Origin: Whalleya microplaca
Lineage: Eukaryota; Ascomycota; Sordariomycetes; Xylariales; Xylariaceae
DNA: 64,000 bases
Assembly: GCA_022497155.1 (NCBI GenBank)
Contig: MU385771.1
Location: 218,528 to 282,527 of the forward strand
Direction of reading: 5' to 3'
In this document: positions 49,475 to 59,444 of the stretch, piece by piece
Layout: the number at the start of each line of letters is the position of its first letter
How positions within the stretch are numbered: the first letter of the stretch is position 1
Made by a program: the position numbers and the translations under genes
The notes under the pieces: generated by a model
Databases searched by the model: none
What the model was told of the DNA's origin: nothing
Seen by the model: only the letters and a program-made list of their open reading frames with translations

Positions 49475-50394
49475 TATGATATGGTAACTCGAAGAAAATA
49501 TTCAAGGTGTAAATTCTATTTAGGTAGAAACTATGGACAAGTTTGACATTGAAGCTATTGAGACTATTGACCACCTAGGGTTAACAGCACGAAAGTCATG
49601 AGATTAAGGACCTGAGGTTAAAGAGGCGAACGTGGGCAATGTAAGAGTATATATACATCAAGGATAGATTTGGAATACAACAAGCTGATATGGTAAGAAA
49701 GTATAGTATATCGAAGAGTTGAAAGGGTTGGAATTATTGTCAATATAAGAACTCAGCGATGCAAGACATTCTACCTAGGTCATCACAAATCCCCATTCAT
49801 CCTTCAATTAACATCGATACACTAATTTGAGAACTCGGGACTACTTGTCCCACATCTATCGGTTAGCAAAAGGCAATCCTAACCTTCCGTGCAAGTATCC
49901 TGTTGATGATGAATTTGTTCGTGTCTATGTACACGAATATCTACCAGTACTAATCCCAGAAAACAATGAAGTCATAATTCCGCGAGACTTTAGAGACTCC
50001 TAAAGTCTACGGAGTAGTGCCGCAATATTTCGACTAGCGGTTCTTGCTTCGTTATCATCGATGCTCATCTATACATCTTAATATAAACACATTCACAATG
50101 CATGTCTATTTCTTGACCAACTCTGAATTTATGGAGAATTATAATTTAGTTGCATATCATTGCAAGATTGAGAAGTCTAGGTATAGCTAGTCGACCTTAC
50201 TCATGTTTTATAGTTTCGCTAGGTGTCGTTGGTTTGTTGTTAGCTGGTACTTACGCCCTGAATTAGCCACACTTTGTGTGTATGTTAGTCAGCCACAAAG
50301 CACCGCCACATGCGAAACTTTAAGTTCAAGCATCTACCATTGAGCAAATCTCCTACAAGAACTGCACTGCAAAGAAAAACCGCACCTCGCGAAA
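49475..50394. other. Intergenic region
   Basis: This 920-bp stretch contains the promoter of the following P5C reductase gene. No gene or repeat recognised. Confidence 0.55.
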
Positions 50395-51308
50395 ATGGCA
50401 TCTCAACTGCAAAAGAGCAAGCTCTGCTTCATCGGTGGCGGAAACATGGCTGCCGCCATAATCGGCGGCCTGGTGTCCAAAGGCATCGACAAACAGAACA
50501 TTTGCGTCTCAGAGCCGTGGGAGGTGAATCGGGAAAAGATGAAGGCAGTCGGGGTGCGTACCAGCACCTCCAACATCGAGGCCTCGCAAGACGCCGACCT
50601 CGTCATTGTTGCTGTGAAGCCACAGGTGACGAAGAGTGTAGCACAAGAGCTCGCAGGCGCATGGGCCCAACGCACAGCTGTGCCACTCGTCATCTCCATC
50701 GCTGCGGGCATTACACTAGAGAGTCTGAAGGAATGGCTGAAGCTCGGCGACGGACGCACGCCACATATCGTGCGTGTGATGCCGAATACGCCAGCTTTAG
50801 TAGGCGAAGGTGCGTCGGGTTTATTTGCCGATAACGCAGTATCCCAGACAGAGAAGGACTTGACCATATCGCTCCTTGGCAGTGTAAGCAAGGCGACTGA
50901 GTGGGTGGAACGTGAAGAGTTGCTTGATGTTGTCACAGGTCTATCGGGTAAGCAGGACTCTAAGCATTAAGTGAAAACTCTCCAACCTAACGTCGGGTTC
51001 TAGGTTCCGGGCCCGCATACTTCTTTGCCATGGTGGAGCATTTGATTGAGAGCGCAACGGCTTTGGGACTGACGAAGGAACAAGCTACCCGTCTAGCAAA
51101 GCAAACATGTCTTGGAGCGGGCAAGATGCTCGTCGATTCCTCAGACGAGCCTGCGCAGCTGCGAAAGAATGTGACCAGTCCCAACGGAACTACAGATGCT
51201 GCATTGAGAAGCTTCGAGGCTTCGGGGTTTAAGGACATTGTGGATAAAGCTGTTAATGCAGCTACTTACAGAAGCGAAGAGCTGGGGAGAACTCTAGGAA
51301 AATCGTAG
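50395..51308 (+). CDS. PRO3: Pyrroline-5-carboxylate reductase
   Basis: Last step of proline synthesis: reduces pyrroline-5-carboxylate to proline with NAD(P)H. Two exons (50395-50947, 51004-51308) give 285 residues; the intron splits the first Gly codon of the GSGPAY signature. The N-terminal dinucleotide-binding motif is KLCFIGGGNMAAAIIGGL, followed by VKPQ, VRVMPNTPALVGEGASG and, in the second exon, SGSGPAYFFAMVEHLIESA and the family signature around LRKNVTSPNGTTDAAL. Length and motifs are standard. The start at 50395 lies just before the Rossmann motif, and a branch site CTAAC precedes the acceptor. Confidence 0.96.
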
Positions 51309-52001
51309 TCATTCAATGGAATTTGCTTAAGCCTGCGGCCTGCGGCCTGATCAATACGCAATCCAACATGCCATTGGTTTTAAACGTACCGTATGCAAGG
51401 GATTTTGATGATCATAGAAATGGATCATTTTAGATGTCATAGAGTATGTATAACCTTGTAATTGACATCATATAAGCGGCGTTACTTTGCCAAAAAAAAA
51501 AAAAATGCCATTCTCACCAATCTCATATTAAGGAGGCATCGCTAAGAAATATGTTGTGGAGGGACTCTTTATGCTCAGGATAAGTCTGAGCGACTTGGAC
51601 ATGGTGGAAGCTCAAACTTGTTCAATTTACTAGACGAGAAGGCCCAAACTAGATCTCTAACGGATATGTTTTACACTAATCATCATTTTGCAGAATAATG
51701 TACTCTCAAAGCAACTGGTCGGATTGAAGACCTTATGTATAGGCTCTGCTGAAGTTGGTGGTGAGGCATATCTAGGCCACACCCCGCTTCCGTTGATAAC
51801 AGTTCTAGAACTCCGGCCCCGACCGACAAAATCGGATCGGAAGTCCCACTATCATCGAGCACATCATTCTGGTATACAGATCGCGCCATCGCCGTTGAAG
51901 AAAACCAATCGTCTCATATATTGCATCTTTTCTTTTCAATAACTATTTCATGATAGTCCTAAACCTGCCTGAAGTGGAAGATCATCATTCAATAAGTCCA
52001 A
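51309..52001. other. Intergenic region
   Basis: This 693-bp stretch contains an A-run at 51492-51505. No gene seen. Confidence 0.55.
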
Positions 52002-52636
52002 ATGTCCTGTGAATCCTCTCATACGCACGACCATCATCACCATGAAGTGCCACCACCACCCTCGGATGGATGGCGCGAGTCCGGCGTGAGAGTCATTCCT
52101 GCGGACAACCTGGACACCAACACGGCGCAGACGCCTGGCATGAACAGAGCCGCAGCCATCAATTTCGCCCGCGTCGGCGCCCAGAAATTGTGGGCGGGGA
52201 CGGTCACCATCCATGCCGATGCGAAGACCGGTGCGCATCATCACGGTGAGTGGATACTTAGTGCCTTCGTTGAAATCCCCGCAAGCCCTCGCGCGGCTAG
52301 GGCCAAGGACTTATTCTTGAGTGAATGGTAAATCGTATATAACTAACAACATTTCTAGGCCATCTTGAATCTATAATTTACGTTATTAAGGGCAAGGCAC
52401 GGATGCGCTGGGGCAACAATTTGGAATTCACGGCTGAGGCCGGCCCGGGTGATTTCATTTACGTACCCCCTTATGTTCCGCACCAGGAGATCAACGCGCT
52501 CAAGGATGAAGACTTAGAGTGTGTGTTAGTGAGGAGTGACGGCCAGGCCATTGCAGTGAACTTGCCTGACGTCGAGCCCGTGGAGAAGCCGGAAGCGATT
52601 AAATGGGTAGACCCAACACATCAAAACTTACCTTAA
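52002..52636 (+). CDS. Cupin-domain metal-binding protein
   Basis: Two exons (52002-52245, 52359-52636) give 173 residues; the intron falls inside the metal-binding motif and has a TAACTAAC branch site. The single cupin barrel has motif 1 as AHHHGHLESIIYVIKGKA (His-His and Glu ligands) and motif 2 as PGDFIYVPPYVPHQEIN with the third His. The N-terminus is unusually His-rich (HTHDHHHH), which could bind extra metal. Small single-domain cupins of this type are often dioxygenase- or isomerase-like; the substrate is unknown. It is convergent with the TRI14-like gene, 215 bp apart. Confidence 0.85.
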
Positions 52637-52851
52637 CTAAGTGTCTTAGAAAGCAGTTGTATATAATTTGATCTGGGCCATCATAGCCCATACTGCTTCA
52701 ATATGGTACTCTCAATATTATGTGTACCTGCTGCATTAGGGCTGACCATACAGCAAGAACAAACTGAAAATCTAAGTATCTAATGCCAAATATATATGCT
52801 ACACGAAAGTAGTTGCGTTATTTGTCTTAAATGTGGAACCAGGGCATCTAA

Positions 52852-53972
52852 TCAGGCTGCCAACAACTTCTCGACCTCCGAGGTGATATCCACGAGCGGG
52901 AACTCCGTTCTGTTTCCTGCAACTGTACCATTAACAATCGGATCTGAAAACCACTCTTCGACCATGTATAGGCTTCCAGCAATTTCGACCGGCGCAGTAA
53001 CTAGAGCGCCTGCATCCAGAGATGGATCATTCGGTACACGTCCCAGATACTCAGCGCTCTCCCACTTGCCATCTTTGGACCTCAATACCGAAACACCCCT
53101 CTCGTGCTCTGAAACGAGCAGCACGGTCCCACCGTACTTTGGCGGAAGATATATAGCGTCAAGGGACGTGATAATCGTGTCTGGTGTTTTCGGAACCAGC
53201 ACAGGTGTTCCCTTGTCCGCCGCCATGTCGAAGCGGTAGATCTGCCCGCCACTAGCAGTGTTATTCTCAGCATCACTAGCGAGCAAGATATCCCCGGTGG
53301 CAGCAAAACCGGTGAGCCCTGCGACCCTGTGATCGATGACCTCGGGCAGGTACCAGGGTTTGATAGCGCTACCGTCCGGCTCAACACGTAGGATACTTCC
53401 CGGATAGGTGCCCAATACGTATACATGTCCGCGAGAGTCATGTTCGACATCCTGCTGCCCGCCGTAAAGGCCCTGGGAGACCTCCGTGATATTGAGAAAC
53501 CAGACCAGCTCTTGCGTGGCAGGGTCGTAGCGCAGTATGTAGTCATCGCCGGATATTTGATGGTCAAGGGTCTCGTGGGGCACAGCGGAATCTATCAATA
53601 TGGAGATGAGGTTTGTGTACGGATCCCATGCGACTCCGCCAACATGATATGTCTTCGACCGCGTGACACCGGGAAACTCAATAAGCACGACTGTTTCGGC
53701 CTTATATGGGTCATATACTACGACCGATGCATTGAACAGAGAGCTTGTTTGATCAGCTTCAATACGCAGTTGAGACTATTCAGTGAGGTAACTAACCCAA
53801 AGTATAGGAGACATTGGTTCTGGTCGAAATCCGCATTCTCGGGATACAGCTGGTACGAGTCGACCGTGATGGTCCCATTGTTGAACGGCGGGCACTCATT
53901 TTTGTGTGCGGTTGGACGTCCAGTCACGTTGACTGCAGGCAATGCTGCCCAGAGCCAAAGGAGGAGAAGCAT
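52852..53972 (-). CDS. Secreted beta-propeller protein, TRI14-like
   Basis: Two exons (53972-53797, 53743-52852) give 355 residues. The ATG at 53972 gives a signal peptide (MLLLLWLWAALPAVNVTG). An NHL/SMP-30-like repeat pattern follows: SVVVYDPYKAETVVLIEFPG, YHVGGVAWDPYTNLISILID, DYILRYDPATQELVWFLNIT, QDVEHDSRGHVYVLGTYPGSILRVEPDG, VAGLTGFAATGDILLASDAEN. These resemble the fungal TRI14 group, named after a trichothecene-cluster gene whose product has no assigned enzymatic step. No other trichothecene genes are in the window, so a toxin role is not supported; many non-producers carry such homologues. Several sequons support secretion. Confidence 0.72.
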
Positions 53973-54789
53973 GTCAACTTTTGTTATGTAGGTTGAACTA
54001 TCGAATAACAACAAGGTGACGCGACGGCACTCCTTCTTATCATAGCACCAAAATGCAACGCTCCGATACTATCCTTCCCGCAGGTGCCTCGGCACCATGC
54101 GATTGTTGACATTGTAGTAAGTCTGATATGGCATAGGCGGGTATATCGGTCGGCATTTCTGGCCTGTGAGAGGGGGGTTCGGCTTACGAGTCATGCCAAA
54201 TCTTAGAGCTACTGTGCCTGAAACCTCAAGGCTTCCTTTACTCATTTTAAGGACGGAAATATGCTTAATTCAACGCGTCCAAGTTAATCCTAGCAGCAAT
54301 CATTCTATACATAGTAGCTAGTAAATACCGAAAGCGGTCAATGAAGAAATCGATTAGGCTCAAATTAGAAGCTACCTGATCGGTTATATAGGCTAACCGG
54401 TTCAAATGTTGTACGCTATTATAGCTAGTGTGTTATTAGCCTTGTCTCTTATCTTTACAATTGGTTGTCGAAAGTATTTTTGAAAATTTATAATACATGT
54501 ATGTATGGAGTTCTAGTAGTGGTGGATTGTAGTGTCTTGTTTTGAAACCATGGCGCCTAGGAGTCTTTAACACCATGCAGCCAACCGCGAGGGCATGTAT
54601 CGACACGGACTCCTAGTATAAACCGGTCCGCGTTAAATCTAGATACCTTGAATAAGTATGCGTCGTCTTAGAATCCACAATGTTCCTGTAAAGTACCTAG
54701 GTAGTGTCAAGCCCTGCTTCGCTCCAGATGCAATTTCCGCCTCGATGCAATGTGCCTTGCGTGATCTATAACAGCATCACCTGACTGCA
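53973..54789. other. Intergenic region
   Basis: About 0.8 kb upstream of the TRI14-like gene, holding its promoter. No other feature recognised. Confidence 0.55.
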
Positions 54790-55480
54790 TTGGAGGTTAT
54801 AAAAGTCGAAGCAGTGTACCATGGCAGCGAAGGTCTGTCAAGACCGGCCCAGGTCCAATTACCTACAAACGCATATGGAGAAGTTGCAGTGCATCAAACC
54901 AACACAAATACAGAGGGGGGACGGCCTCATATTTTTCATATACTATATGCCAACAAGAACATTCAGTTCCTTGCGCTCTATTTGACCCTTATCGTGGAAT
55001 TATTCATTACATCTCCATCATGGGATCCTTCAACATCATCTGGGCCTACTTAGGCTTGCATCACCTACGACCTTTTCGCGCACACAATTAACCAGGCGAG
55101 CATTGACTCAGAAGAAGCACAATCGAGATATTGGGGGAGAATGGTCTATGTTTGTTAACTTTCTTTTACATACCCTGAATATCACTACCGAGAATATGAG
55201 CGAATGGCTAGAGCAAGCTGGAGGCATGCCTGAAGAGAGACTCTGCGAATATAGTCATGTCGATAACCTATGCAATGATGAACTGGGTCTACGGTTACGA
55301 TACTTGTCTGATCTAGCGTTCGGATACTTGACTAAAGGTCGACTTGCAACTACATTGTGCGAGATCGGCCTGAAGCTCAAGCAACTCTTTCGAGACGTAG
55401 CCGCAACCTTGCAAGATACGAACGAAGAGCTCCAAGGCAACCCTTATCGAACATTAGGAAAAAACTCTAGATATGCGTAA
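54790..55480 (+). pseudogene. Degenerate protein-coding remnant, family not recognised
   Basis: Two open stretches (54790-55053 and 55103-55480) read as one protein broken by frame changes. The first contains VAVHQTNTNTEGGRPHIFHIL and LALYLTLIVELFITSPSWDPS. The link (YLGLHHLRPF) is in a second frame, and the second stretch resumes with TQKKHNRDIGGEWSMFVNFLL. No intron fits the junction convincingly, and no ATG in good context opens the first part. I do not recognise the family. It sits directly before the transposon block and is probably dead. Confidence 0.45.
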
Positions 55481-55537
55481 ATACTAGTACCTTCATGTTC
55501 GTTCTAGAAACGTACTGGGTCCAAGTACTATGGAGTC

Positions 55538-55686
55538 TGTCGAATAGGGGTGGCTAATCCAGGTAGCTGGTATCCGCCCCACACGCTGAGGCTGTATAGA
55601 TTAGTAGATCTACCCCTAAGGACTCCGGTGATGATACTTCCCTATAATAACTACTATGATACTCATAACCTGCGTCTACTTCAACA
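55538..55686 (-). mobile_element. Solo LTR (small LTR family, copy 2)
   Basis: 149 bp, starting TGTCGAATAG and ending TACTTCAACA on the plus strand, with a perfect 5-bp target duplication GAGTC (55533-55537 and 55687-55691). It matches the copies at 42274 and 55773 over most of its length. No internal coding region is attached, so it is a solo LTR left by recombination. Confidence 0.82.
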
Positions 55687-55772
55687 GAGTCTTGGGTGGA
55701 GGGCTGGTGGCGTAGCTGCACGTAAGTTTAAGTATTGCTATTGATCATCTTGTATCCACTAAGTTTCCATAC

Positions 55773-55932
55773 TGTTGAAATAGACGTAGGTTATGAGTAT
55801 CATAGTAGTTATTATAGGGAAGAGGTATCATCACTGGAGTCCTTAGGGGCAGAGCCTCCTATATATAAGCCACAGCTTGTGGGGCGCTCCCGGCCACTTG
55901 AATTATTAGCCACACATCCCTGTATTCCGACA
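55773..55932 (+). mobile_element. Solo LTR (small LTR family, copy 3)
   Basis: 160 bp, starting TGTTGAAATAGACG and ending TATTCCGACA, with a perfect 5-bp duplication CATAC (55768-55772 and 55933-55937). It is in opposite orientation to copy 2, only 86 bp away, so the pair forms a long imperfect inverted repeat. Confidence 0.82.
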
Positions 55933-56197
55933 CATACTCTCAGGGGGCTTTGCCTCCATGCTAATGTCTAAATTGAATCCTATAGCAGCAAGATCACTAT
56001 GTGCTATCTTACAGAGGACCGGGAAAGGTTGATATGGCGTGGTAAAGATGAATAGGGTACTTCGTGGAGGCATGTGGATTTGGGAAGGTTCTGTGTTGAT
56101 GGTGAACTACCTAGATATGGCGCAACCGACCGAGTCAGTAAAACCAGGTTGTGCCTGAAGTGGCTCGCAGATATTGTAATAATGCCCCTAAAGCAGC

Positions 56198-56668
56198 CAG
56201 GGTTGTAATCCACTCCACCCACTCCACCAGCCATACATATGGAATGGGTGGACTTTAATCTACGATAAAGTCATATGGAGTGGACTAAATGGATCCACTA
56301 AGAGGTTATGTGGAGTGGGTGGCCATAAAGTGGACGTGAATTAGCCACAGATATACGGCGTACACTAGCTACAGGAAAGGGCGTATACTAGCTACAGGAG
56401 TGAGGCGTATACTAACTATAGTTGAGGCGTATATCAGCTACAGCTGTCAGATATATTACCTGTTAGAAAAACTACTAATTTTATTAGTAATTACTAATAA
56501 TAGACCTTCTATTCTACAGTTAGTCTACCCATTTACCCACTTCTACCCACGAGAGCTTTAAATGGACGTGGATTAGTTAGCAGTAAGGCTAGATGGAATG
56601 GAATGGAGTGGAGTGGCTCCTATAAAGTGGCTTACGCGTGGATTAGCGTGGAGTGGATTACAACCTTG
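56198..56668. mobile_element. hAT-type MITE
   Basis: 471 bp with terminal inverted repeats CAGGGTTGTAATCCACTCCAC (left) and CAAGGTTGTAATCCACTCCAC (right, reverse complement): 20 of 21 bases match. A perfect 8-bp target duplication AAAGCAGC flanks it (56190-56197, 56669-56676). The 8-bp duplication and CAGGG-type ends point to hAT transposase mobilisation. Subterminal GTGGAGTGG motifs are repeated many times. There is no coding capacity. Confidence 0.85.
56357..56446. repeat. Four-unit tandem repeat (about 22-24 bp) inside the MITE
   Basis: Units start with GGCGTA at 56357, 56380, 56404 and 56426, with consensus GGCGTATACTAGCTACAGG plus 3-5 variable bases. The last two units are more diverged. 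Confidence 0.75.
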
Positions 56669-56747
56669 AAAGCAGCTATTTAGTTAAAGTTCCATTCTCG
56701 TGAATTAGAAGATTAAAACGTAACGCTTTTAGCAAGCCGCCAGCCTA

Positions 56748-56870
56748 GACCTATACAAATCCTACCCACAGGGTTAGTCCCATAGTCCCGTAGGACTCCC
56801 ATGGGAATTTTTTTTTCCTATAGAAGTCCTATAAGACTAATAAAAATTGATAGGACTACTTATAATAGTC
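56748..56870. mobile_element. Short relative of the TA-target MITE
   Basis: The left end GACCTATACAAATCC, preceded by TA, and the internal GGACTCCCATGGGA palindrome match the 42549-42992 element. The right end (ACTTATAATAGTC) is a weak match to its right terminal repeat. It is probably an internally deleted copy. Confidence 0.45.
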
Positions 56871-56878
56871 CTACCTAC

Positions 56879-57132
56879 TGTCACAGCACAGGCCTGTGGG
56901 ATGCCCTACAGCTCCCTAAAGGTCCCTATAGCTGCAGCATACCCCACTACCCCTCACACGTGACCTACTGGACCACATGCTTAGTCAGATAGCTTAGGTA
57001 ATCAGGTAAGGAGGTTTTCTCAGGTCAGGCTGTCATACAGCAATTAGCTGACCTTTTACTCCTCACCTTATAATTTTACAGTAATATACACCTATTACTT
57101 AAATACGCCACCTCCTTCTTTAAGCCGTCACA
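56879..57132 (+). repeat. 5' LTR of element A
   Basis: 254 bp, TGTCACAGCACAGG to GCCGTCACA. It is far less mutated than the 3' LTR of the same element. It is followed by a short segment (TAATTATAAGGTC) shared, in RIP-mutated form, with element B. Confidence 0.85.
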
Positions 57133-57251
57133 TAATTATAAGGTCTTTTAGCGTTAAATTCAGCTAATTTTATTCATTAGGCTATTGTAATTAATTTAAT
57201 ACCCTTAATGTCGATTTATAACGCGTTATAGCGATTGTTATTTTTACCTTA

Positions 57252-57616
57252 TTTATTAATTTATAATTAGTTGTAATAATAAAGTTTAATTTATAACTAA
57301 TTACGGCAAACACCTTACCTTTAGTACCTTAGGCCTTTAGCGATACATATAAATAATTAGTAGCGTTACCTTTAAAATCGTTAGTTACCTTTACTAATTA
57401 CTAGTTAGGTTAGCTACCTTTTTTTCTTTCCTATCGGACCTCGTCTTATTAAATATATATAGCAGCATCTAGTTAATTAACGTTAAATCATGCCTGTTAT
57501 CTTTGCTAACCTCGTTTTTTAGATACTTTTCTCGTTTTTATTTAATTTATATTACGATACGGCAGACTCGAACTCACCCGTTATTACCTACTAATTTATA
57601 ATTCGTTACGGCAGTA
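57252..57616 (+). repeat. Stem-loop array in the element A leader, part 1
   Basis: Four hairpins at 57252-57283, 57284-57311, 57540-57567 and 57589-57616. Each has an 18-nt apical sequence of the type ATTTATAAYTARTTACGG between short complementary arms that differ from copy to copy (TTTATTA/TAATAAA, GTTTA/CAAAC, ATTTA/CAGAC, TACTA/CAGTA). Mismatched pairs are A-C, as expected from G-to-A mutation of a G-C pair. The array continues beyond the inserted element B. Confidence 0.6.
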
Positions 57617-57618
57617 CG

Positions 57619-57869
57619 TGTGACGGCTCAAGGAAGGAGGTGGCGCGTGCTAAGTAATAGGTGTGTATTACTGTAAATTAATAAGGTGAGGAGTAAAAGG
57701 TCAGCTAATTGCTGTGTGACAGCCTGACCTGAGAAAACCTCCTCACCTGCTTATCTAATCTAGCTGACTAATCGAGAGGTTGTCAGGGAGGTCACGTGTG
57801 AGGGGCCTAGTGGGGTGCCCTGCAGCTTACAGGGCCTTACAGCACACCCACAGGGCCTGTGCCGTGACA
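57619..57869 (-). repeat. 3' LTR of element B
   Basis: 251 bp reading TGTGACGGCTCAAGG to GTGCCGTGACA on the plus strand. One base differs from its partner. Confidence 0.9.
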
Positions 57870-58508
57870 TTACCCCCCTGAATCCACTGTACACAACAGC
57901 TAACAACAGCTAGCTTACAGCGCACCTGGTGTGTGTAGGGATTGACCTAATTACCACTTGTCCCTGAAAGGTGATTTTTCGTCCTCAAATACCCCTATGT
58001 CTCGATCCATACAAATCGTATGGGACCTGACATCAGCACTGAGTGAACTTGTCAAAATTTCGAAAATCGAGTCCTCCAAAAGGATCCTGTCAATCCACTG
58101 TAGTCCTCCACAACCACCTAGTATCGACCACTGTAATCAACTGCTGCAACAGCTGCTGCTGTGACCTATCCACCCCCCTGAATCCCTGCCCTCTGCTGTA
58201 AGCCTCAGGGTATCACACAACATCGGAACCGGTGTGATCCCACAGTATCTTGTATGGTGGCTGTACAACAGCAGGTGTCGGGCTGTGACAAGGATATCAG
58301 ACACGCTCGGAGGTCGGATATGCTTAGACGTATCGGGAATCGCGTCAGGAGTGTCCCAGCACACTGAATTTCGCTGTGGAATGTACTGGACTAGCGATCT
58401 ATCGGACTAGATAAGCTCGGATGGCGCTGTCGCCGAACCAGCATCCGTGATTGTCAACTGACAAGGCCGTGAGAGGTACGGTATCAGCGTATTGAGGTTA
58501 TCGGTCGG

Positions 58509-58553
58509 CACCTTGACTACGCAGCTTCGAAGCTGCTAACGAAGGTCAAGGTG
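58509..58553 (-). repeat. Nested perfect palindrome in element B
   Basis: Outer 9-bp arms CACCTTGAC (58509-58517) and GTCAAGGTG (58545-58553) enclose a perfect 16-bp palindrome GCAGCTTCGAAGCTGC (58521-58536). Confidence 0.85.
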
Positions 58554-58770
58554 TAAAATGTTGAATGGCAGACGTCTGCTCGCTTCGGAGGGTGACCAAT
58601 TCAGACGTCTTCAAGGTGAGACTTGTATGTAAATAGTAAGGGATCACTACCACGCGGGGGTAGCTGTCGGTTCCATACAGAGCCTCGGCGCTGGAGAGAA
58701 GGGAGGGAAACGGCTCCAACGTTAAATATTGGTGGTGACTCCATACAAAGTCCACCGTTAACTAGTAAGG

Positions 58771-58991
58771 ATTACGCTGCCGCGACTAATCGCCATATCA
58801 GCGTAATAAAGATAACACACACTGCCGCGACTGATCGCCAGAATCAGCGTGTGAGGGAGTGAGGAAAGGATGACTCGCCGTGACTAATCACCAGAAACGA
58901 GTCAAAAAATGGCCGCGCTGCTGCGACTAATCGCCAAAAACAGCGGGTGAAAAAGATCGGATCCGCCGTGCCTAAACACAATTTCGGACCG
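58771..58991 (-). repeat. Array of five stem-loops with constant loop (element B leader)
   Basis: Hairpins at 58771-58807, 58816-58853, 58871-58904, 58916-58945 and 58958-58991. On the plus strand the loops are CCGCGACTAATCGCCATAT, CCGCGACTGATCGCCAGAAT, CCGTGACTAATCACCAGAAA, CTGCGACTAATCGCCAAAAA and the diverged CCGTGCCTAAACACAATTT. Outer stems are all different yet complementary: ATTACGCTG/CAGCGTAAT (9 of 9), CACACACTG/CAGCGTGTG (8 of 9), TGACTCG/CGAGTCA (7 of 7), CGCTG/CAGCG (5 of 5), and a 7-bp stem with one bulge. Inside the loop GCGA/TCGC alternates with GTGA/TCAC, a compensatory change. Confidence 0.85.
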
Positions 58992-59102
58992 AGGAAGGTA
59001 TCTAAAGGACGAGGTCGGCAAGGATGACAGGCGTGATTCAGCGCTGAATAGCTGGATGCTGCTGTACGTGCTTGATGTGACGAGGTCCGATAGGATGTGG
59101 GT

Positions 59103-59374
59103 GGCGGGTGACTGATCGACCACGCCGGGGTCCTTCAGCACGATGCCTTCCAACGAACTGTATGCTCTCTGAGGCTAAGCTGCTGGTGCGTGTAGTACGT
59201 TCGGACGAGGTGCTGATGGAGGGAGGGTGACCAACGAGTGACTAATCGACTACGCCGGCGCTGGAGGTTGTTGATGGGTGACTAATCAACCACATCACAG
59301 GTTGTTGGTGAGTGACTAATCGACCACACCGATCGAGGAAGAGGAGGATCAACGGGTGACTAATCAACCACGCT
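59103..59374 (-). repeat. Five 24-nt repeats sharing the hairpin-loop core (element B)
   Basis: Copies at 59103-59126, 59233-59256, 59273-59296, 59307-59330 and 59351-59374. All have the layout arm(3)-GG or GA-GTG-ACTRATCRAC-CAC (TAC in copy 2)-arm(3). Arms are complementary in three copies (GGC/GCC, GAT/ATC, GGT/ACC) and not in the other two. The core GTGACTAATC is shared with the hairpin array. Confidence 0.75.
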
Positions 59375-59444
59375 GAGGAAAAGAGCGCTGAATTAATTCG
59401 ATGGCGGAATCAGCTGAATTCAGCGCCAAAGGACCTTATTATTA

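Noticed and set aside
12761..53972. Secondary-metabolite cluster (LaeA-like, MDR, amidase, methyltransferase, DUF1772, TRI14-like)
   Set aside because: The genes are scattered over 40 kb among housekeeping genes and there is no PKS, NRPS, terpene synthase or prenyltransferase in the window.
58771..58991. Hammerhead-ribozyme (retrozyme) interpretation of the hairpins
   Set aside because: GAAAC and GTC-like pieces occur in one hairpin, but the CUGANGA core is missing in all of them and the three-way junction cannot be drawn.
58137..59153. Minus-strand ORFs in element B (58137-58364, 58546-58755, 58902-59153) as encoded proteins
   Set aside because: They are short, unrelated to Gag or Pol, and run through the hairpin arrays; better explained as chance.
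58771..59374. CRISPR-like array
   Set aside because: Spacing between repeats is irregular, copies are not identical, the setting is a eukaryotic LTR element, and no associated genes exist.
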